From: Crocinitomicaceae bacterium
Lineage (GTDB): Bacteria > Bacteroidota > Bacteroidia > Flavobacteriales_D > Crocinitomicaceae
Direction of reading: 5' to 3'
NCBI GenBank assembly: GCA_014762645.1
Contig: JABURP010000023.1
Span: forward strand, 1-58,849
Length of the DNA: 58,849 nt
The notes under the pieces are model-generated. The model had not been told where the DNA came from and searched no databases. It was given only the letters and a program-made list of their open reading frames with translations. The stretch's first letter is position 1. Every line of letters begins with the position of its first letter. Shown in pieces: positions 52,647-58,849 of this stretch. Made by a program: the position numbers and the translations under genes.

Positions 52647-52897
52647 GAACGATCATTTAATGCACAGCTAAATTAGGTATTATCCTCCAGTTTGCTTAAC
52701 TTACGGTAACGGAAATTGATGGCCCCAATTATTATTTTCCTTATTAACCTTACAACTCAGTTTGTAGATTCCCCCATTTATTTGTTATTGGCTATTAACC
52801 CGGTGAGTTAAAAAATTAGTTTTTTGAAGACCACAAGGTGATTTTTTTTGCACTTTTGCATTTCTATTTTTAAGGGAGCCATCTTCCTGATAATAAG
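52647..52897. other. 251-nt divergent intergenic region
   Basis: This AT-rich gap separates the biotin-carrier gene and the V4R-kinase gene. A T-rich segment at about 52842-52873 (with TTTTGCATTTCTATTTTTAA) is the likely promoter zone of the kinase, without a perfect TAnnTTTG. A 30-codon hydrophobic frame at 52719-52811 has no ribosome-binding signal and is not called. Confidence 0.4.
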
Positions 52898-54319
52898 ATG
52901 AGTACAAAAGAGTACATAGCAAAGCTGGAAGCTGAACTTAAGCAGTTAAACCAGGAAAATGAAAGGCTAAAAGAAAGGCTTGATCTTTCGGGTATCACAA
53001 CAACAGTTTTTGTTCCGGAACATTTTCAGGAGATTTTTGCGAATGCCGAAAAAAATGTACGTGACTATTTCAAAGAGACCATTAAAAGTGCAGAAAATGG
53101 CGAAATACTTATAAACGGAGAGCGCTACCTACTTATTCGAAGCGCAGCCCTGTCCTACGAGTTTATGGACGTTTTTCGGGAGTTTTATAGCAACCGACCA
53201 GAAGATGAAGCAATTCAAATCGGAAATAATTTTTTGTTTGATATTGCTCATGTCTTGGGAAAAGAAGACGCCAAAGCCTTTCATAAAAAAATGAACCTGA
53301 AGGATCCGGTTGAAAAATTGTCTGCCGGCCCGGTACATTTTGCTTTTACTGGATGGGCCAACGTTGAAATATTACCAGAAAGTAACCCAGCTCCAGATGA
53401 CACGTTTTTTCTGAAATATGTCCATCACAATTCTTTTGAAGCGCAGTCCTGGATCAGTGCAGGCAGAAAATCCGATATTCCCGTATGTACTATGAATTCT
53501 GGATATTCATCCGGCTGGTGTGAAGAAAGCTTTGGTATTCCGCTTACGGCAGTTGAGCTGGAATGTGAGGCACATGGTGCAGAAAACTGCACATTCATTA
53601 TGGCACCGCCGCACAAAATCAAAGAATATCTGGAAAAGGAAAAAACATTTAGGAAAACTGAAGAATATGATGTTCCGGTATTTTTTGAACGGAAATATTC
53701 AGAAGATAAATTAAAGGACTCGCTTCGTCAAAAAGAAACATTATTACAGGAAGTTCATCACCGGGTAAAAAACAACCTTCAGGTTATATCGAGCTTATTA
53801 AATCTACAGAAAGCCAATATTAGCGACCCTAAACTTCGAGCTGAGTTTGACACCAGCATAAGTAGAGTAAACACCATGGCACGTGTACAGGAGATGATTT
53901 ATGGAAACAAGAATGTTTCATCTATTAATATTGAAAAATACTTTTCAAAACTTATCCATTCTCTGTATCAGATGTATGCCCGACCAAATGCGGACCTTAA
54001 ATTTGAAGTGAATATTGATGTAGAGGAGGTTATATTCGATCCGGACTTTGCAATTCCGCTTGGGCTTATCATTAATGAAATAGCATGTAATTCAATGAAA
54101 CATGCGTTTGAAGAAGACGGATTATTTTATCTCAACCTTACCCAGGATCAAAAGGGGAAATATACCATGATTGCAGGGGATAATGGAAAGGGAATTGAGC
54201 AAGCAACTGCAGAAGAAACCCTGGGAATGTCATTAATTGAAATTCTTTGTGATCAAATAGAAGCCGATCTGGAATTAAATAATTCTTCTGAAGGATTAGA
54301 GTATGTCATTCGCTTTTAA
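52898..54319 (+). CDS. Sensor histidine kinase with XylR_N/V4R effector-binding domain (HisKA_2 type)
   Basis: A 473-residue soluble kinase. Residues 4-30 form a short coiled coil. Residues about 36-160 resemble the XylR_N activator domain (NGEILINGERYLLIRSAALSY; LSAGPVHFAFTGWANVEI), and residues about 175-240 the V4R domain (HHNSFEAQSW, PVCTMNSGYSSGWCEESFG). The Cys223-x7-Cys231 pair recalls the zinc-binding cysteines of DmpR/XylR. HisKA_2 follows (EVHHRVKNNLQV, His287/His288), then HATPase_c (LIINEIACNSMKHA, DNGKGIEQA, LGMSLIEIL). In XylR and DmpR this sensory module binds aromatic effectors and is attached to a sigma-54 ATPase; here it is attached to a kinase. No response regulator is adjacent. 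It overlaps the convergent EamA gene by 14 nt. Confidence 0.87.
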   Translation: MSTKEYIAKLEAELKQLNQENERLKERLDLSGITTTVFVPEHFQEIFANAEKNVRDYFKETIKSAENGEILINGERYLLIRSAALSYEFMDVFREFYSNRPEDEAIQIGNNFLFDIAHVLGKEDAKAFHKKMNLKDPVEKLSAGPVHFAFTGWANVEILPESNPAPDDTFFLKYVHHNSFEAQSWISAGRKSDIPVCTMNSGYSSGWCEESFGIPLTAVELECEAHGAENCTFIMAPPHKIKEYLEKEKTFRKTEEYDVPVFFERKYSEDKLKDSLRQKETLLQEVHHRVKNNLQVISSLLNLQKANISDPKLRAEFDTSISRVNTMARVQEMIYGNKNVSSINIEKYFSKLIHSLYQMYARPNADLKFEVNIDVEEVIFDPDFAIPLGLIINEIACNSMKHAFEEDGLFYLNLTQDQKGKYTMIAGDNGKGIEQATAEETLGMSLIEILCDQIEADLELNNSSEGLEYVIRF

Positions 54320-55235
54320 GGGTATTCTTTTTCTTGAATGTATCCGGACGAATAACCAAATAGACTCCAAGGAACACCAATAACGCGCAAAGTGCTTTTC
54401 CCACAGTCATATCTCCAGTGTAATCTTTTAATTTCAGCATAGAGTACAGATACACAAATGCAGCAGCCATTACGGGTTGTAAATAAATATATACCGCAGC
54501 GACGGAAGGGCTAACGCGCTTCATGGCATAAACATTCAACAGATAGGGCACAAAAGTGACGCCAATAACTACAAATAAAATCTGTGCAACTTCAAAACCA
54601 CTCAAAGCTGTCCAGTGTACCTGAGCCGCTTCTTGACTACTTGGCCACCACAATAAAACATATATCAACCCGAATGTAAACACCCAGGTAATTACTGTAA
54701 TTGGTCTGTACCTTAACATCAAAGGCTTTACAAGAACCAGGTATAAGGAGTATGACGCAGCGTTAATTAGGATATAAACATCCCCGGTGTCAGATGCAAA
54801 CCCTTTTTCTTTGTTTAAAAGGATAAAGAATACGGAGCCCACGGCACCGATTAAAACCCCAAGCACCTGCATAGATTTAACCCGCTCCTTAAGAACAATA
54901 GCTGATAAAATTAACACCAAAATAGGAGTGGTTGTCATGATTACCGGAGCATTGAGAGGAGAGGTAAGCATGAGTCCGTTAAAGAACATTAATTGATTGA
55001 TTGCCACACCAAAGAGGCCGCAAATTGCCATCCGAACGTAATCATTTCTCGTGATTTTCTCGCGTTGAAAAGAAAGAACCGTCCAAAATAGAATGACCGC
55101 CCCAATACCCCTAATAAGTATAAAGCCATTTGGGCCAACAACATTTGGCATGAGGCCTTTGGCAACCACGTAGTTTGCACCGTACATAATCTGTACAACA
55201 ATAAGTGCCAGGTGAGATTTTAAAAGACCTTGCAT
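54306..55235 (-). CDS. EamA/DMT family transporter
   Basis: A 309-residue protein from the ATG at 55235; an in-frame TTG at 55250 would overlap the upstream gene. It has ten predicted membrane helices arranged as two EamA repeats (first: GANYVVAKGLMPN to VLIGAVGSVFFIL; second: AASYSLYLVLVKPLM to ALLVFLGVYLVI). The family exports metabolites such as amino acids; the substrate is not visible. It starts 1 nt after the stop of the ArsC-like gene, so the asnS, ArsC-like and EamA genes are probably one transcript. Its 3' end overlaps that of the V4R-kinase gene by 14 nt. Confidence 0.92.
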   Translation of the reverse strand: MQGLLKSHLALIVVQIMYGANYVVAKGLMPNVVGPNGFILIRGIGAVILFWTVLSFQREKITRNDYVRMAICGLFGVAINQLMFFNGLMLTSPLNAPVIMTTTPILVLILSAIVLKERVKSMQVLGVLIGAVGSVFFILLNKEKGFASDTGDVYILINAASYSLYLVLVKPLMLRYRPITVITWVFTFGLIYVLLWWPSSQEAAQVHWTALSGFEVAQILFVVIGVTFVPYLLNVYAMKRVSPSVAAVYIYLQPVMAAAFVYLYSMLKLKDYTGDMTVGKALCALLVFLGVYLVIRPDTFKKKNTLKSE

Positions 55236-55236
55236 G

Positions 55237-55593
55237 TCATGCCTCTTCAAGGGCTGATTTTGCTGAAGCCACTATTTTCTTTGAATTACCTACAAACAGT
55301 TCATCATCCAAAACAAGTACAGGTCTTTTCAAGAAAGTATATTCATCCAGGATCAACTGACGATAATCTGATTCGGAAAGATTTTTATCTGCCAGCCCCA
55401 TAGATTTGTACTTCATGGCTCTTCTTGAAAAAAGTGCTTCAGCTGAACCGGACATTTCAATCATCTGATCAATTTGGTCTTCTGTGATCGGCTCAGTTTT
55501 GATATCCTGTAGCACAAATGAATCATCCACTCCCCATTCCTTCATTATGCGTTGACAGGTTGAACAAGTTGAAAGATGATAGATTTTTTTCAT
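55237..55593 (-). CDS. ArsC/Spx family thioredoxin-fold protein
   Basis: A 118-residue protein. The N-terminal CSTCQR motif ([20 protein letters not shown]) supplies the redox cysteine, followed by VLQDIKTEPITEDQIDQMI and the late RPVLVLDDELFVGNSKK segment. The fold matches ArsC/YffB/Spx-like proteins. The CxxC and the lack of a clear Arg triad make a true arsenate reductase uncertain; a glutathione-independent oxidoreductase is equally possible. The start overlaps the asnS stop by 1 nt (TAATG). Confidence 0.88.
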   Translation of the reverse strand: MKKIYHLSTCSTCQRIMKEWGVDDSFVLQDIKTEPITEDQIDQMIEMSGSAEALFSRRAMKYKSMGLADKNLSESDYRQLILDEYTFLKRPVLVLDDELFVGNSKKIVASAKSALEEA

Positions 55594-57032
55594 TAGAATT
55601 CAGCTTTTTTAGGCGTTCTAGGAAATGGAATAACGTCACGAATATTGGTCATCCCCGTAACAAACATAACCATTCGCTCAAAGCCAAGGCCAAAACCGGC
55701 ATGCGGAACTGTTCCGAACTTTCGGGTTTCTAAATACCACCATAGCTCTTCCTGAGGGATATTAAATTCATCTATTTTCTTTTTCAGGACATCATATCGT
55801 TCCTCTCGTTGAGAACCACCAATGATTTCACCTATACCCGGGAACAATATGTCCATGGCTGCAACGGTTTTTCCGTCTTCATTTAGTCGCATATAAAATG
55901 CTTTAAAAGATGCCGGATAATCCACAATGATTACGGGCTTTTTAAAGTGCTTTTCAACTAAAAAACGCTCGTGTTCCGATTGCAGATCCAGACCCCATTC
56001 TACCGGGAACTTGAACTTCTTCTTTTTGTATGGCTTTGAGTTTTGCAAGATTTCAATGGCCTCTGTATATGTAATTCGAGCAAAATCATTGTCTACCACA
56101 AACTTCAAGCGGTCCATCAATGGCATTTCATTTCTTTCCGCCTGTGGTTTTTGACTATCCTCTTTTACTTCACGATCATGTAGAAACTGAAGATCTTCTG
56201 CGTTGTTCTCCATCACATATTTGCAGATATAACTTAAAAAGTCTTCTGCTAAATCCATATTGTCATGGATATCTGCAAACGCTACCTCCGGCTCTATCAT
56301 CCAAAATTCAGCCAGGTGGCGTGCCGTGTTTGAATTTTCAGCCCTGAAAGTCGGACCAAACGTATATACTTTACCCAATGCCAAAGCTGCCAGCTCAGCC
56401 TCCAATTGTCCGGAAACAGTTAGGTTGGTTTCTTTACCAAAGAAATCTTCTTCCCAGTTCACTGATCCATCCTCCTTTAAAGGTGGATTCTTGGGGTCAA
56501 GGGTGGATACACGAAACATCTCTCCCGCGCCTTCTGCATCTGAACCTGTTATAATAGGAGTGTGGATATAGTAGTATCCGTTATCGTTAAAATACTTATG
56601 AATGGCATAAGAAACCGCATGACGAATTCTGAATACAGCACCACCAAGATTTGTTCTAAACCGCAAATGCGCCTGTTCTCTCAAAAACTCCAGCGAGTGC
56701 TTCTTGGGTTGAAGAATTGTCTTGCTTACCTCATCCGGGTGTGCATCCCCAATAATTTCAATTGTTTCTACCTCCACTTCAATGGATTGTCCACTGCCCT
56801 GGGAAGCAACAACGGCTCCGGAAATAGACACAGCAGAACCAATTGTAACACGGTCCAAAACTGCTTTATCCATAGACTCAAAGTCAACAACACATTGTAT
56901 GTGATTGATCGTGGAACCATCATTTAACTGAATAAACCGATTGGCCCTAAATGCTTTTACCCAACCTTTAATGGTAACCTTTTCACCAACTTTTTCTTCG
57001 GTGAGCAATTGTTTGATCTCTGTTCTTTTCAT
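55593..57032 (-). CDS. asnS: Asparaginyl-tRNA synthetase
   Basis: A 479-residue class IIb synthetase from the ATG at 57032 ([10 protein letters not shown]), of normal AsnRS length; a frame from 57131 adds 33 residues across the promoter. The OB-fold anticodon-binding domain ([24 protein letters not shown]) precedes the catalytic core with [13 protein letters not shown], motif 2 ([21 protein letters not shown]) and motif 3 ([15 protein letters not shown]). Its presence indicates direct asparaginylation of tRNA-Asn. It heads the asnS, ArsC-like and EamA run. Confidence 0.98.
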   Translation of the reverse strand: MKRTEIKQLLTEEKVGEKVTIKGWVKAFRANRFIQLNDGSTINHIQCVVDFESMDKAVLDRVTIGSAVSISGAVVASQGSGQSIEVEVETIEIIGDAHPDEVSKTILQPKKHSLEFLREQAHLRFRTNLGGAVFRIRHAVSYAIHKYFNDNGYYYIHTPIITGSDAEGAGEMFRVSTLDPKNPPLKEDGSVNWEEDFFGKETNLTVSGQLEAELAALALGKVYTFGPTFRAENSNTARHLAEFWMIEPEVAFADIHDNMDLAEDFLSYICKYVMENNAEDLQFLHDREVKEDSQKPQAERNEMPLMDRLKFVVDNDFARITYTEAIEILQNSKPYKKKKFKFPVEWGLDLQSEHERFLVEKHFKKPVIIVDYPASFKAFYMRLNEDGKTVAAMDILFPGIGEIIGGSQREERYDVLKKKIDEFNIPQEELWWYLETRKFGTVPHAGFGLGFERMVMFVTGMTNIRDVIPFPRTPKKAEF

Positions 57033-57062
57033 TCTCCGAATTGAAGTGAATTTTAAAGTTGA

Positions 57063-57070
57063 CAAAGGTA
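57063..57070 (-). promoter_or_regulatory. Bacteroidete -7 promoter element for asnS
   Basis: The minus strand reads TACCTTTG, a perfect TAnnTTTG match, 30 nt upstream of the ATG at 57032. It lies within the longer asnS frame and supports the shorter start. Confidence 0.5.
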
Positions 57071-57181
57071 GGATTCTTGATGCAATTAGCGTGCTAAGTG
57101 GATGAATTTTCAACGGGTAATAAGACAACAACTTTTCTAGGTTATGTAATGAATGTTACACACGAACGGACTTAGGTGTGA

Positions 57182-57189
57182 TATCTTTG
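57182..57189 (+). promoter_or_regulatory. Bacteroidete -7 promoter element for the thioredoxin gene
   Basis: TATCTTTG is a perfect TAnnTTTG match 15 nt upstream of the ATG at 57205. It follows the alternative GTG start (57178) by one base, which argues for the ATG. Confidence 0.55.
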
Positions 57190-57204
57190 CAAAAAAGAAC
57201 AGTT

Positions 57205-57564
57205 ATGAGCACAGTAAACTTAACAGCTCAAAAGTTTCGGGATGAAGTTTTTGATTATACCACTGATAAAGAGTGGAAATTTAAAGGGGATAAACCTGCA
57301 ATCATAGATTTTTATGCAGATTGGTGCGGTCCGTGTAAGATGGTAGCGCCTATATTGGAGGAGCTATCTACTGAATACAAAGATTCCGTGACCATTTATA
57401 AAGTGGACACAGAAGTTGAACAGGAGTTATCCGCAATATTTGGAATTCGTAGTATACCCTCACTTTTGTTTATTCCTATGGACAAACAGCCTATGATGCA
57501 AGCAGGGGCTTTACCAAAACCCACCTTGAAAAAGGTTATTGAAGAAGAACTTTTGGGGAACTAA
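57205..57564 (+). CDS. trxA: Thioredoxin
   Basis: A 119-residue protein from the ATG at 57205. The active site W40-C41-GP-C44-K is intact, with the buried Asp in IIDFYADW and the cis-proline loop IRSIPSLLFI. The N-terminal segment is about ten residues longer than E. coli thioredoxin (TDKEWKFKGDKP). No signal peptide, so it is cytoplasmic. It is divergent from asnS and overlaps the end of the convergent symporter gene by 4 nt. Confidence 0.93.
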   Translation: MSTVNLTAQKFRDEVFDYTTDKEWKFKGDKPAIIDFYADWCGPCKMVAPILEELSTEYKDSVTIYKVDTEVEQELSAIFGIRSIPSLLFIPMDKQPMMQAGALPKPTLKKVIEEELLGN

Positions 57565-58849
57565 GTTTTTGCATTTTCTTTTTTCATCATGCGATTGAGC
57601 AGGATAAAACTTCCAACAGACAGCACTAAATTTAAAATGCCCAACCCGGGTTTAAGCATTAAGAAATAGCCAATACAGAAAAGCCCGCTGAAGCTAACGG
57701 TTAATCCGAGAATCCACATGGTTAAAGAATGTAAAAAGCTTTCAAGGGCCACTTTGGTGGTTCCGGCACCCTTCCACAAGCCTACCGGCTTACATTTTTC
57801 AATGAAATCTTTGAGTCGTTCTTCACTAACGGGTCTGGTTAGCAGTGTGACGATTACGGAGACCACGATACAAAATAAAGTTATGCCTACTAATGCATAG
57901 GTATCAAAGTTAGGGTTGTCAGCATATTCATTAAATAAACTTGGATAGAGGATGGTGCCCAGTAGTGCTGCCAACATAGATGATATTTCTGTCCATGCAT
58001 TTGCGCGCCACCAAAACCACCGCATTAACTGTGCTACACCAAGTCCGGATGCTGCATTAATAAAGAACTTCCAGGCTCCTGCTATGGAGTCCATCTGACT
58101 GGCAACGATCACTGCTAATAATGTAATTACGACCACATTCATACGGCTAAATCGCACCAGTTTTTTTTGTTTGGCATCCGGGTTAATAAACCTTCGGTAG
58201 ATATCATTGGTGAGGTAACTTGCACCCCAGTTTAAGTGAGTATCTACGGTTGACATAAAAGCAGCCATTAAACTCGTAAAAGCCAATCCCACAAGACCAA
58301 CAGGGAGTAAAAGGCTCATCAGTTCAGGGTAAGCAGCTTCCCGGTCACCCCCAACAACCAGTCCGGCCTCATGGTATACAGCTGTGGGATCATCCATTGG
58401 AAATAAAATCAATGAGACAAGTGCAACAATGATCCAGGGCCATGTTCTCACCGCAATGAACGCAATTGCAAATAGTAATGATCCTTTCTGAGCATCTTTT
58501 TCAGACTTGGCGGTATTTATCCGTTGTGCAATATATCCTGACCCATCCGAATCATAGCGTACCCACCACTGAATAAAAACAAAAATTAAGAACACCTCAA
58601 AAGGAATTAAGGGGTTATCCATTGAAGGGATAATTTCAGTAAGGTGGCCCGCTTTTGCCGGGCCGTAAATTTGTGCGAGTTTCAGGTGCATTTCATCCAA
58701 CCCACCTACGGCATCTACGGCATAAAAAGCAAAAATTATAGATACAACCATGGCAATGACAAATTGAAACAGGTCCGTCAAAATTACACCGCGAATTCCA
58801 CCGAGAGAACTGTATATCATTACAATTAAGAGTAGGGCTAAAATGGTTA
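57561..58849 (-). CDS. Sodium:solute symporter family protein, partial (5' end beyond window)
   Basis: The frame is open to the window edge, giving at least 428 C-terminal residues. The visible ATG at 58820 is internal, because the codons before it continue the helix leading into MIYSSLGGIRGVILTDLFQF, the characteristic SSS-family motif in the middle of TM helix 5 or 6. Later SSS segments include AFTSLMAAFMSTVDTHLNWGASYLTNDIY (sodium-site region) and several more hydrophobic helices to KENAKT. Full-length relatives have about 550-600 residues, so roughly 150 N-terminal residues are missing. Substrate unknown. Confidence 0.92.
   Translation of the reverse strand, partial: TILALLLIVMIYSSLGGIRGVILTDLFQFVIAMVVSIIFAFYAVDAVGGLDEMHLKLAQIYGPAKAGHLTEIIPSMDNPLIPFEVFLIFVFIQWWVRYDSDGSGYIAQRINTAKSEKDAQKGSLLFAIAFIAVRTWPWIIVALVSLILFPMDDPTAVYHEAGLVVGGDREAAYPELMSLLLPVGLVGLAFTSLMAAFMSTVDTHLNWGASYLTNDIYRRFINPDAKQKKLVRFSRMNVVVITLLAVIVASQMDSIAGAWKFFINAASGLGVAQLMRWFWWRANAWTEISSMLAALLGTILYPSLFNEYADNPNFDTYALVGITLFCIVVSVIVTLLTRPVSEERLKDFIEKCKPVGLWKGAGTTKVALESFLHSLTMWILGLTVSFSGLFCIGYFLMLKPGLGILNLVLSVGSFILLNRMMKKENAKT

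Noticed and set aside
52719-52811. A 30-codon hydrophobic frame (MAPIIIFLINLT...) in the gap before the V4R kinase
   Set aside because: No ribosome-binding or promoter signal, a length expected by chance in AT-rich DNA, and no repeat or partner that would suggest a small toxin.

Overview
The window reads as an ordinary chromosomal segment of a member of the Bacteroidota, most likely a Flavobacteriales lineage near Cryomorphaceae/Crocinitomicaceae. The family assignment is inference. The supporting signs are type IX secretion (T9SS) sorting domains of both the PNP-type (type A) and the gliding-associated type B; the long, insert-containing form of IspG; a bacteroidete-type LysRS with an extra C-terminal domain; repeated TAnnTTTG promoter elements close to start codons; and few Shine-Dalgarno sequences. 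The DNA is AT-rich by eye. I see no tRNA, rRNA, insertion sequence, integrase, phage gene or CRISPR array.

Layout. 1-6300: a MORN/YwqK-repeat secreted protein, a 1306-residue multi-PAS HisKA_2 histidine kinase and a LytTR response regulator in one tight operon. 6300-11200: a SCO1-like copper chaperone, a methionine gamma-lyase-type PLP enzyme divergent from an Lrp/AsnC regulator, aspS, and tadA. 11200-14970: three secreted proteins, two of them T9SS cargo, closed by a strong terminator. 14989-22521: lysS, phosphoglucose/phosphomannose isomerase, a diheme peroxidase lipoprotein, lipB, a serine beta-lactamase-like hydrolase, two small unknown genes and a PolB-type exonuclease. 22616-32100: a 1017-residue T9SS type B protein with ten tandem repeats, in an overlapping operon with a lipoprotein and a gamma-carbonic anhydrase; then another T9SS protein, an ABC1 kinase, a Kelch T9SS protein and a SIMPL protein. 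32245-42640: an AsmA-like protein converging on a five-gene minus-strand run, metG, an FkbM methyltransferase, an alpha/beta hydrolase, ispG and a polytopic glycosyltransferase-like protein. 42713-48415: two S66 LD-carboxypeptidase-type genes bracketing a family 2 glycosyltransferase and a large polytopic membrane protein, then an Nfu-type Fe-S protein. 48418-52646: a LYS9-type saccharopine dehydrogenase, two overlapping small unknown genes, a lipoprotein, a catalytically degenerate CTP-synthase-like amidotransferase and an orphan biotin carrier. 52898-58849: a histidine kinase carrying an XylR_N/V4R effector domain, an EamA permease, an ArsC/Spx-like protein, asnS, thioredoxin, and a sodium:solute symporter cut by the window edge.

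Most of the content is housekeeping: translation (AspRS, LysRS, AsnRS, MetRS, TadA), isoprenoid synthesis, lipoylation, Fe-S assembly and redox. Interspersed are cell-surface and envelope genes: T9SS cargo, glycosyltransferases and S66 peptidases. Genes are packed closely; four convergent pairs overlap at their stop codons. I do not see an obvious undescribed multi-gene system. The points most worth checking are the XylR_N/V4R-HisKA_2 kinase at 52898, the degenerate amidotransferase at 51490, the repeat architecture of the protein at 22616, and the unusually short distance between promoter elements and start codons.
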